Positions 1 to 5,610 of a DNA stretch of 5,610 nucleotides are shown piece after piece. Positions within the stretch are counted from its first letter, which is position 1; each line of letters begins with the position of its first letter. The position numbers and the translations under genes were made by a program. The notes beneath the pieces are model-generated. The model was not told where the DNA came from and searched no databases. It saw nothing but the letters and a program-made list of their open reading frames with translations. This DNA is from an uncultured Rhodanobacteraceae bacterium (GTDB taxonomy: Bacteria > Pseudomonadota > Gammaproteobacteria > Xanthomonadales > Rhodanobacteraceae): positions 1 to 5,610 of the forward strand of contig CALFNI010000140.1 of the NCBI GenBank assembly GCA_937902695.1, given 5' to 3'.

Positions 1-461
1 AAGCCGACGAAGCCGCCCGCGACCTTGCCCTCGCGGTCGATCACGCCTGTCGCGGGAAATACACTGAGGCCAAACACCGTCTGCGCCACGCTCTTGCCGC
101 GCTCGGCCCCGGCGGGATCCCACGCGAGCGCGTAGTCGGCCGCGCCCTTCGTTTTCTTCACCCACGCATCGAACTCCTCGCGCGTCGCGCCCGTGCAGAT
201 CGCCAGCACGACCACGCCCAGGTCTCGATATTGGAGAAACGCGCTTTGCAGCGCATCGGCCGGTCCGCGGTTGTTCGCCCAGAAATTCAGCACGACCGTC
301 TTGCCCTTGAAGGCCGAGAGCTTGAGCGGCTTTCCGTCGCTCCCCGTCGCCGCGAAATCCGGCACGGGCGTTCCCGCAGCCAGCGTGCCGAACCGCACCG
401 CCGAATCCGCGGCGGCCAGCGGCAGAACGAGGGCGAGCCAGGCGACGAGGCGCGCGCGGGT
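1..461 (-). other. Redoxin (TlpA/AhpC-like) segment with signal-peptide-like lead, lacking CxxC
   Basis: This is the second half of the fused frame. Residues 388-405 (TRARLVAWLALVLPLAAA, then DS) look like a signal peptide: positive charges, a hydrophobic core and an AAA cleavage site. They probably came from the start of a secreted protein whose own ATG has been lost. The thioredoxin-fold pattern follows: VPDFAATGSDGKPLKLSAFK, then VVLNFWANNRGPAD, where active family members have W-x-x-W-C-x-x-C or similar, then LGVVVLAICTGATREEFDAW, and the cis-proline region FPATGVIDREGKV (P523). Both CxxC cysteines are replaced (NNRGPA). The only cysteine in the segment is C476, at the end of a beta strand. 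Disulfide reductase activity is therefore not expected. The domain appears nearly complete but its C-terminus lies outside the window. G+C content (about 68 percent) does not differ clearly from the thiolase half. Confidence 0.75.
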
Positions 462-1622
462 CGCCGCGAACGGATGCCCGGCCGCGAGGCTCGAGCCGTT
501 GACGTTGATCTTCGCCGGATCGATCGAGCCCAGCGGTTTGTCGCGCCCGAGCCGCTGCTTGCAGTAATCGGCCGATTCGAACGCGCGCAGCGTGCACAGC
601 ACCTGCGCGGCGAACGCCTCGTGGATCTCGTAGAAATCGAAGTCCTGCAGCGTGAGGCCGGCCTCGTCGAGCATGCGCGGAATCGCGATCGTCGGCGCCA
701 TCAGGAGGCCCTCGCCGTGCGTGAAGTCGACCGCGGCGACGCGCGAGTGCGTGATGTATGCCTGGATCGGCAGGCCGCGCTCGCTGGCCCAGGCCTCGCT
801 CGCGAGCAGCACCGCCGCGGCGCCGTCCGAGAGCGGGCTCGAATTGCCGGCCGTCAGCGTGCCGTATCCCGAGGTCTTGTCGAATGCGGGCTTCAACGAC
901 GCGAGCTTTTCGAGGCTCGTATCGGGCCGGAGGATGTTGTCGCGACTGACGCCGCGAAACGGCACGATCAGGCCTTCGAAAAATCCGCGCGCGTACGCCG
1001 CGGCGAGCTTCTGGTGGCTTTCGAGCGCGAGCGCGTCCTGCGCCTGCCGCGAGATGCCCCACTCGCGCGCCATCAGCTCGCAGTGATCGCCCATCGACTT
1101 GCCGGTGCGCGGCTCGGCGACACCCGGAAACGACGGTTTCAGCTCGCCGAACGAGAAGCCCCTGACGGCCGCCTCGATCTTGCCCTTGAGATCCTTCGCG
1201 CGATTGACGGCGAGCATGCGCTGCTGCAACCGCCGCGAGAACATGATCGGCACGTCGCTCGTCGTATCCGAGCCGCCGGCGATGCCGGCCTCGATCTGGC
1301 CCATCGCGATCTTGTCGCCGATGATGATCGCGTTGTCGAGCGAGCTCCCGCACGCGCGCGTGACCGTGATGCCGGGCGTCGTCGGCGCGAGGCCGGACGA
1401 AAGCGTCGCCTCGCGCGCGAGGTTCCAGTCGAACGGATGCTTGATGACGGCGCCGAATGCGACTTCGCCGAGCTCCAGGCCGTGCAGGCCGAAGCGCTCG
1501 ACCAGCGAGCCGAGCACCTTGACCGACATGCCGAAGTTGCCGATGTCGGCATACGCCGTGTTGTTCCGGCAGAACGGGATGCGGACTCCGCCGATGATGC
1601 CGACTCGCCTGGTCGTGCTCAC
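1..1622 (-). CDS. Truncated FadI-type thiolase fused in frame to a redoxin-like domain (3' end outside window)
   Basis: I translated this frame codon by codon from GTG 1622 to the left edge and found 540 codons with no stop. Residues 1-~393 are a thiolase, the class that condenses or cleaves 3-ketoacyl-CoA. It opens with STTRRVGIIGGVRIPF, has the acyl-accepting cysteine in RACGSS (C91), EIHEAFAAQ at 332-340, and NVNGSSLAAGHPFAAT with the active-site histidine H383. A normal member continues about 35-40 residues to a second catalytic cysteine in a C-x-GGGQG-type loop. Here that part is missing: the frame passes into a hydrophobic segment (about 392-405, ending LAAA) and then a thioredoxin-fold domain (about 413 onward). 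The thiolase half should therefore be inactive as read. The start is GTG because GAAAGG lies 6 bases upstream and a putative -10 box lies beyond it. An in-frame ATG at 1688 is less likely. A real fusion, a pseudogene or an assembly chimera are all possible. Confidence 0.85.
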   Translation of the reverse strand, partial: MSTTRRVGIIGGVRIPFCRNNTAYADIGNFGMSVKVLGSLVERFGLHGLELGEVAFGAVIKHPFDWNLAREATLSSGLAPTTPGITVTRACGSSLDNAIIIGDKIAMGQIEAGIAGGSDTTSDVPIMFSRRLQQRMLAVNRAKDLKGKIEAAVRGFSFGELKPSFPGVAEPRTGKSMGDHCELMAREWGISRQAQDALALESHQKLAAAYARGFFEGLIVPFRGVSRDNILRPDTSLEKLASLKPAFDKTSGYGTLTAGNSSPLSDGAAAVLLASEAWASERGLPIQAYITHSRVAAVDFTHGEGLLMAPTIAIPRMLDEAGLTLQDFDFYEIHEAFAAQVLCTLRAFESADYCKQRLGRDKPLGSIDPAKINVNGSSLAAGHPFAATRARLVAWLALVLPLAAADSAVRFGTLAAGTPVPDFAATGSDGKPLKLSAFKGKTVVLNFWANNRGPADALQSAFLQYRDLGVVVLAICTGATREEFDAWVKKTKGAADYALAWDPAGAERGKSVAQTVFGLSVFPATGVIDREGKVAGGFVG

Positions 1623-1628
1623 GATGTA

Positions 1629-1634
1629 CCTTTC
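1629..1634 (-). promoter_or_regulatory. Ribosome binding site supporting the GTG start of the thiolase
   Basis: On the minus strand GAAAGG sits 6 bases before GTG 1622. This is a good Shine-Dalgarno match at normal spacing. It decides the start in favour of GTG over the in-frame ATG at 1688, which would add 22 residues unlike the thiolase N-terminus. Confidence 0.6.
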
Positions 1635-1675
1635 GAAGCGGGCCTTGTCCGGAGCCGGCGCGGTCCCTCGGCGAT

Positions 1676-1706
1676 ATTCTACGCCCATCGCTTTTCGGCA
1701 CGACAA
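1676..1706 (-). promoter_or_regulatory. Possible sigma-70-like promoter for the thiolase fusion gene
   Basis: The minus strand carries TAGAAT (1681-1676), a good -10 box, with TTGTCG (1706-1701) upstream as a weak -35 box. The spacing of 19 bases is longer than ideal. Transcription would begin near 1669, giving a leader of about 47 bases before GTG 1622. This is inferred from the motif only. Confidence 0.3.
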
Positions 1707-1750
1707 GCCGGGTGCGTCGCACGACGAACTCTGCCGAGGTGCTCGCGCTG

Positions 1751-1756
1751 TAGACT
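1751..1756 (+). promoter_or_regulatory. Possible -10 box of a leaderless transcript for the GT-C gene
   Basis: TAGACT resembles a -10 hexamer and ends 6 bases before GTG 1763, so the expected transcription start coincides with the start codon. No Shine-Dalgarno sequence is visible before this GTG, which fits a leaderless mRNA. No convincing -35 box is seen. The TAG of this box is also the in-frame stop that limits the reading frame upstream. Confidence 0.25.
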
Positions 1757-1762
1757 CGCCGC

Positions 1763-3328
1763 GTGCGGAAGGACGAGCAGAGCGCCGCCGGCGCAACAGG
1801 GGCTGACGTTCCGGCCGGCGGATTCGCCGCGCGCGGCGCATTCGCGTGGGCGTCGGCGATCGTCGTGGTCGCGGCGATCGCCGCGCACGTGTACCGCATC
1901 GCCGATCTGCCGATGGGCTTCTATCCGGACGAGTCGTCGATCGGCTGGAACGCATGGTCGATCGCAACGAGCGGCCGCGACGAGCACGGCGACGCGTGGC
2001 CGCTCTATTTCCGCGCGTTCGGCGAGTACAAGAATCCCGTCTACATCTACTTTCTCGCGCTCGTCTACAAGCTCCTCGGTTTCTCGCTGTCGACGACGCG
2101 ATTGGCAAGCGCATTCTGCTGGCTGGCGGGGAGCGGCGTTCTCGCCGCGCTCGCATGGCGCGTCTTCGAACAGCGGAGCGTGCGGCTCTACGTGCTCGTC
2201 TGCCTTGCGTTCACGCCGTGGCTGTTCGCGCTGTCGCGCATTTCGTTCGAGGTGATCTCGGTCTATCCGCTGCTCGCGTTGCATCTCTACGCGGTCCGGC
2301 GCGTGCTGGAAAAGCCCTCGATCGCATGGGCGATCGTCTCGGGCCTGGCGATCGGTCTGGCTGCGTACGCGTATTCGACGTTGCGTCTTCTCGCGCCGCT
2401 CTACGTGATCGCCGTCCTTTTCTGCGCGTTCGACACGCGCCGGTGGCGCGAGCTGCTCGCGTTCGCGGCGACCGCGGCGCTGACGGCGCTGCCGCTGGCG
2501 GCCTATCTCGCGACGCACGCCGCGAATCTCGCCGCGCGTTTCGACATCCTGACCTACCTGCACGATCCGACCCTGACGGCCGGCGCGAAAGCGCAGTATT
2601 TCGTTGGCCGCTACCTCGAATATCTCGCGCCCTCGTTCCTGGCCCTCGACGGCGATCCGAACCTGCGCCACCACACGGGTTTCGGCGGCGAGCTGCTGCT
2701 CGCGACCGCGCTCCTCCTGCCGGTCGGCGTCGCCCGTGCATTCGCATTGCGCGCCGCGCGACGCGATCCGTTCACGCGCCTGCTGGTCGCCGACCTCGCG
2801 CTGACGCCGATCGCGGCCGCGTTGACGCTCGACCACGGGCATAGCCTGCGTGCGTTTCCGCTGGTCGTCTTCGCGATCCTGCTGTCCGCGTACGGATTGC
2901 GTTGGACGGCCCGTCGCTTCGGCGCGACGACGTCTGCCGCGCTCACGGCGGCAGCCGCGCTGCAGGCCGCGCTGTACCTGCATGACTACTTCGTCGCCTA
3001 TCCCGCCGTCTCCGCGCGCGCGTTCGAGAACTTCGGTTTCAGGGAGTCGCTCGAACGCGCCGCGTCGATCGCGCAGAACCGCGTCGTGGTCGACGGCGCG
3101 GACAACCAGCCCTACATCGGCGCGCTGTTCTTCGGTGCGCTGAGGCCGCAAAAGGCGCGCGTGCCGATCGTCGTCGGCGACGTGAAGTCGCTCTTGCCGG
3201 GCGACGTGCTCGTCTTCGCCGATCCGCGCTTTGCGCATCCGGACATGCGCGAAGGCCTCCCCGCGCAGAGCCTCTACGCGGTCGCCGGCTTCGACGCGGC
3301 GAAGCGCGATCTCGGCGCGCCCTACTGA
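1763..3328 (+). CDS. GT-C fold membrane glycosyltransferase (GT39/ArnT/PMT-like)
   Basis: This is a 521-residue polytopic inner-membrane protein. Such enzymes transfer a sugar from a polyprenyl-phosphate donor to a lipid, glycan or protein on the periplasmic side. A short N-terminal tail precedes a first membrane helix (about 28-43). The first periplasmic loop carries the family signature GFYPDESSIGWNAW (52-65), with the acidic pair D56-E57 at the catalytic position. It continues TSGRDEHGD and FGEYKNPVYIY, typical of bacterial GT39-like proteins. About ten to twelve hydrophobic helices follow up to residue ~406, with HGHSLRAFPL (358-367) near the end. The C-terminal ~110 residues are soluble and probably periplasmic, shorter than many ArnT-type tails. 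The start is the first codon possible after an in-frame TAG. It is GTG without a clear ribosome site, so the true start could lie slightly downstream. The sugar and acceptor cannot be told. The gene faces away from the thiolase and its 3' end overlaps the convergent acyltransferase by 7 bases. Confidence 0.88.
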   Translation: MRKDEQSAAGATGADVPAGGFAARGAFAWASAIVVVAAIAAHVYRIADLPMGFYPDESSIGWNAWSIATSGRDEHGDAWPLYFRAFGEYKNPVYIYFLALVYKLLGFSLSTTRLASAFCWLAGSGVLAALAWRVFEQRSVRLYVLVCLAFTPWLFALSRISFEVISVYPLLALHLYAVRRVLEKPSIAWAIVSGLAIGLAAYAYSTLRLLAPLYVIAVLFCAFDTRRWRELLAFAATAALTALPLAAYLATHAANLAARFDILTYLHDPTLTAGAKAQYFVGRYLEYLAPSFLALDGDPNLRHHTGFGGELLLATALLLPVGVARAFALRAARRDPFTRLLVADLALTPIAAALTLDHGHSLRAFPLVVFAILLSAYGLRWTARRFGATTSAALTAAAALQAALYLHDYFVAYPAVSARAFENFGFRESLERAASIAQNRVVVDGADNQPYIGALFFGALRPQKARVPIVVGDVKSLLPGDVLVFADPRFAHPDMREGLPAQSLYAVAGFDAAKRDLGAPY

Positions 3329-4221
3329 TCGATGTGCGGCGCCGCCGCATCGCGCAGCCAGCCGCTCCATTCGCGCCAGAACATCCAGCTTGCCGGCGCG
3401 GCGCGGATCAGACGATCCAGCGTCGCGGCGATCGCGGCGAGCGTCGCATCGATCGGCGTCGCCGCACGCGCCTCGGCGATGACGACGCGGCGCCGGCCGC
3501 TCGCGACGTCGAGCTCGACCCAGCACGGCACGATCGGCACGCCGGCATCGGCCGCGAGCTGCAGCAATCCGTCCGGCAGGCTCGCCGGATGGCCGAGCAA
3601 CTCGACCGGACGCTGCCCGCGCGGCGCGAGGCGCGGCGGCACGTCGATCAAGCCGATGACCGACACGCCCTGCGCGAGCGCATCGAGCAACGTCGCGCGC
3701 GCACCGGGCCGGTACGCGATCGGCGAACCGGTGATGCGCTCGACCTCGGCCAGGCGCGCCGCGCCGTAGCGATGCAGCAGCGGCCGCGCCTCGAACGCGT
3801 CGCGCTCGAAGCGGCCGGAGAGGAACATGCCTCGATGTCCTGCGTGGCGCAATGCGCGGCAGATCCAGAGCCCGGTCCCGTAGTGAAACGTGACGGCGAC
3901 GAACGCGCCGCTGACAGGCCACGCGCCGACGACGTCGACGTGATGCGGCCACCAGTCGACGGACTTGCGCCGCGACAGCGCGAGATCGGCGACGTCGAGC
4001 AGATGCATCGTGCGCACGTCGCGCAGGAACGCGTCGGCATCCGCGATCGGCAGGTAATCCGGCGCACACGCAGCGCCGCTCGCGAAGTCGGCATACAGGC
4101 TCCGCTGCCGCGCGATGGCGCGATAGCACGCGTACGCGAGCGGCCACGGCAGATGCGAGGGCCAGCCCGGCGCGATCGAGAGCATCCATCTGTCGGCGAG
4201 TCGGCCGCGAAGATCGGACAT
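3322..4221 (-). CDS. LPLAT-family acyltransferase, LpxL/HtrB-like
   Basis: The 299-residue product resembles the lysophospholipid/lipid A acyltransferase superfamily, which moves an acyl chain from acyl-ACP or acyl-CoA to a hydroxyl or amine at the inner membrane. After a hydrophobic N-terminus, FVAVTFHYGTGLW (107-119) aligns with the H-x4-D/E active-site region (AHFGNWE in LpxL). The histidine H113 is kept, but the acidic residue five positions on is leucine. Further family-like stretches are GVSVIGLIDVPPRLAPRG (185-202), LLQLAADAGVPIVPCWVE (219-236), where the LpxL family has its arm with VP, and the C-terminal PASWMFWREWSGWL (276-289), comparable to the P-x-x-W-x-W end of LpxL. The length matches the family (about 300). 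ATG 4221 lies 4 bases after the stop of the methyltransferase gene, so translation is probably coupled. The missing acid suggests altered chemistry, an acid supplied elsewhere, or a non-lipid A substrate. The gene converges on the GT-C gene. Confidence 0.75.
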   Translation of the reverse strand: MSDLRGRLADRWMLSIAPGWPSHLPWPLAYACYRAIARQRSLYADFASGAACAPDYLPIADADAFLRDVRTMHLLDVADLALSRRKSVDWWPHHVDVVGAWPVSGAFVAVTFHYGTGLWICRALRHAGHRGMFLSGRFERDAFEARPLLHRYGAARLAEVERITGSPIAYRPGARATLLDALAQGVSVIGLIDVPPRLAPRGQRPVELLGHPASLPDGLLQLAADAGVPIVPCWVELDVASGRRRVVIAEARAATPIDATLAAIAATLDRLIRAAPASWMFWREWSGWLRDAAAPHIDQ

Positions 4222-4225
4222 GCGC

Positions 4226-5443
4226 TCAGCGCTTGCGGTTGTACGCGGAAACGTAAAGCTCGCCGACGGCGAGGTCGACGAACGAATAGCGCTGCAGCTC
4301 CGGCGTGTACTCGACGCGGTCGTGCGTGCGCAGCGCGACGCGCCACGGCTCGAAACCGAGCGCGCGCAGCTCCGCCTCGAATGCCGGCACCGTGATCGGA
4401 TTGAGCTCGGTGAACCACCGCCAGTAATCGGCCGGCGCCGCGATGTCGCCGGAGCGATCCATGCGATCGGGCTCGCTCGCGAGTATCCGTTCGCGCAACC
4501 AGTCGCGCGGACGCTTGAGGTGCACGTAGGGCTCGGCGCGCGCGAAGGCGAACTCGCCGAGATGATTGCCGACGTCCGAATAGAAAAGCCCCGGATGGGC
4601 CATCAGGAGCCCGCCGGGCTTCAGCACGCGACGGATCTCGGCGAGCGCCTTTGCATAGCCGCCGACGATGTGCTCGAGCGAGCCCCAGGAGATCACGACG
4701 TCGAAGCGATCGTCCTCGAACGGAATCTCGTTCGCGCTGGCCGGCAGGAACCGCAGGCACGCCGGCACCGCGTCGGCCGGCACGTTCGCGTCGCGCGCGA
4801 TTTCGGGCAGGCGCTCGTAGCCGCGGAACGGATCGATGCCGACGAGTTCCTCGGGCGCGTAGCGGAGCGCGATGCCGAGATCGGTGATGCCGTCGCCGCA
4901 GCCGACGTCGAGAATGCGCCCGCGCAGCAGCGGCGAATCGCCGAGGAGATAGGTCGCCGTCGTACGCGCGGCATGATCGAAGTGCTTGTAGAACCAGTCC
5001 GCGGCGCCGCGCTTCCACGACAGCGCATCGATCGCCGGCGTGCCGTCGCCGCTGCGAAGCTGCCATGCCGGGGCGAAGCCGTCGCCGTGCGGCGGCGACG
5101 CGACCTCGAATGCGACCGACGCCACGCCGGCCTTGGTCAAGACACCCGCGCGCCGATCCCAGAGCGCGACGTGCGCAACGTAGCGGCCGGCCGGCAATCC
5201 CGCGCCGGCAGCGAGCGCATGCGCTTCGTAGCGGCCGCGCGGCAGCCAGCTGACGTCCCAGCCCGCCGCCGCGAGCTGCGCATGTGCGATGCGCTGCCCT
5301 GCTGCGTCGTCGATGTCGAGCGAAATGTCGACGTCGAACGCGAGCGCCGCATCGACCGAAAACGGCACGGTCAGCACGAACGGCGCATCGCCCGCGAGCG
5401 TCGTCGACGCGAGCGAAACGTCGTGCAGCGCGAGCACGCTCAT
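4226..5443 (-). CDS. SAM-dependent methyltransferase with N-terminal Wzt C-terminal-like domain
   Basis: The product has 405 residues. Residues ~1-115 form a predicted beta-sandwich: alternating strands such as FVLTVPFSV, FDVDISLDI and GRYVAHVALWDRR, ending VAFEV. The pattern resembles the C-terminal O-antigen-binding domain of the ABC transporter subunit Wzt, here without any ATPase. Residues ~140-405 are a class I methyltransferase: motif I ILDVGCGDG (177-185), the acidic SAM-ribose residue in GIDPF (D204), FDVVISWGSLEHI (247-259) and LKPGGLLMAHPG (274-285). The likely job is methylating a glycan, with the N-terminal domain recognising that glycan. The substrate is unknown. I chose ATG 5443 because it overlaps the upstream TGA as ATGA. 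An in-frame ATG at 5470 would add nine residues lying inside the upstream gene. The next gene begins 4 bases after this stop. Confidence 0.85.
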   Translation of the reverse strand: MSVLALHDVSLASTTLAGDAPFVLTVPFSVDAALAFDVDISLDIDDAAGQRIAHAQLAAAGWDVSWLPRGRYEAHALAAGAGLPAGRYVAHVALWDRRAGVLTKAGVASVAFEVASPPHGDGFAPAWQLRSGDGTPAIDALSWKRGAADWFYKHFDHAARTTATYLLGDSPLLRGRILDVGCGDGITDLGIALRYAPEELVGIDPFRGYERLPEIARDANVPADAVPACLRFLPASANEIPFEDDRFDVVISWGSLEHIVGGYAKALAEIRRVLKPGGLLMAHPGLFYSDVGNHLGEFAFARAEPYVHLKRPRDWLRERILASEPDRMDRSGDIAAPADYWRWFTELNPITVPAFEAELRALGFEPWRVALRTHDRVEYTPELQRYSFVDLAVGELYVSAYNRKR

Positions 5444-5610
5444 GTGCGCTTGGCGTCCGTGGCGGACCACGCGAGCTGATACAGGCTGTAATACGCCGGC
5501 TCCATGCCGAGCGCCACGTACGTCGCCTGCGCGCGGTCAGTCGCCGTTTCGACGTACAGCGGAAGCCCGATGACGGCGCTCGTGGCGCGCGCGCGCGATT
5601 CGATCTCGCG
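5440..5610 (-). CDS. GNAT-family acetyltransferase, C-terminal fragment (gene continues past right edge)
   Basis: Only the last 56 residues lie in the window; they end at TGA 5442-5440. The visible part, including SAVIGLPLYVETATDRAQAT then YVALGMEP, matches the end of GNAT-fold proteins. There a strand (LPLYVE) is followed by an alpha helix with an N/D-x-x-A-x-x-x-Y-x-x-x-GF/GM pattern and a final strand (YYSLYQLAW). The acetyl-CoA loop motif (R/Q-x-x-G-x-G/A) is upstream and out of view. The family transfers acetyl or other acyl groups from CoA to amines on sugars, proteins or small molecules. The gene ends with an ATGA overlap with the methyltransferase, so the two belong to one transcript. 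Substrate not determinable. Confidence 0.75.
   Translation of the reverse strand, partial: REIESRARATSAVIGLPLYVETATDRAQATYVALGMEPAYYSLYQLAWSATDAKRT

Larger units (their letters stand above)
1623..1762. other. Divergent intergenic region between the thiolase fusion and GT-C genes
   Basis: This is the only sizeable non-coding stretch. It holds the proposed minus-strand promoter and ribosome site, and the weaker plus-strand -10 box. I see no operator-like inverted repeat, riboswitch or RNA gene in it. Confidence 0.5.

Noticed and set aside
1623..1688. Longer thiolase start at ATG 1688
   Set aside because: The extra residues do not resemble thiolase N-termini, and the ATG would lie upstream of the proposed -10 box. 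GTG 1622 has a good ribosome site.
231..2255. 674-codon open frame on the plus strand
   Set aside because: It lies antisense to the thiolase and runs into the GT-C gene in another frame. Its translation is Arg/Ala-rich with no recognisable motif, as expected from GC-rich third positions.
3335..3349. Hairpin TGCGGC-GCC-GCCGCA after the GT-C stop, as a terminator
   Set aside because: The 6-base stem is perfect, but no T-run follows and it lies within the acyltransferase coding sequence, so it is probably a chance product of GC-rich codons.
1679..4189. 836-codon open frame on the minus strand
   Set aside because: It is antisense to the whole GT-C gene and out of frame with the acyltransferase. 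Its composition is low-complexity Arg/Glu-rich and it shows no domain.
3334..4395. 353-codon plus-strand frame opposite the acyltransferase gene
   Set aside because: It is the antisense shadow of the acyltransferase and methyltransferase genes, is Arg-rich and has no motifs.
3648..5066. 472-codon minus-strand frame overlapping the methyltransferase and acyltransferase
   Set aside because: It is an alternative frame of two well-supported genes, with an Arg-rich translation.
5444..5470. Earlier ATG start for the methyltransferase at 5470
   Set aside because: It would add nine residues (MVRHGRQAH) encoded inside the GNAT gene. The ATGA overlap at 5443 is the normal arrangement for coupled genes.
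4220..5479. 419-codon plus-strand frame opposite the methyltransferase
   Set aside because: It is antisense to a gene with full methyltransferase motifs and has no motifs of its own.
5585..5597. GC dinucleotide run
   Set aside because: It encodes alternating Arg-Ala in the GNAT gene and is short, so it is not treated as a repeat element.

Overview
The window is about two-thirds G+C and densely coded, with five genes visible and only one intergenic gap of note (about 140 bases). The G/C-ending codons, an LpxL/HtrB-like acyltransferase and a Wzt-like polysaccharide-binding fold suggest a high-GC Gram-negative bacterium. A proteobacterium, perhaps beta or gamma, is my best guess, but no marker gene fixes the taxonomy.

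Left part (1-1622, minus strand): one uninterrupted reading frame runs off the left edge. Its first ~390 residues are a FadI-type thiolase (acetyl-CoA C-acyltransferase). Just after the GHPF active-site histidine motif, and before the second catalytic cysteine should appear, it changes in frame into a signal-peptide-like stretch followed by a thioredoxin-fold (TlpA/AhpC-like redoxin) domain that lacks the CxxC pair. This looks like the scar of a deletion or recombination between two genes, or an assembly join. It is the most unusual thing in the window.

Middle (1623-3328): a short divergent promoter region is followed on the plus strand by a 521-residue polytopic GT-C fold glycosyltransferase (GT39/ArnT/PMT-like). 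It probably uses a polyprenyl-phosphate sugar donor to modify a cell-surface molecule.

Right part (3322-5610, minus strand): a tightly packed run transcribed right to left holds the C-terminal end of a GNAT acyltransferase, a methyltransferase with an N-terminal beta-sandwich resembling the Wzt C-terminal domain, and an LPLAT (LpxL-like) acyltransferase. The first pair overlaps by ATGA and the second pair is separated by 4 bases, so the three are probably co-translated. This run converges on the GT-C gene with a 7-base overlap. Together, glycosyl transfer, methylation and N- or O-acylation point to tailoring of a surface glycan or glycolipid, although the exact product cannot be read from the sequence. 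I saw no RNA genes, mobile elements, CRISPR arrays or clear rho-independent terminators.
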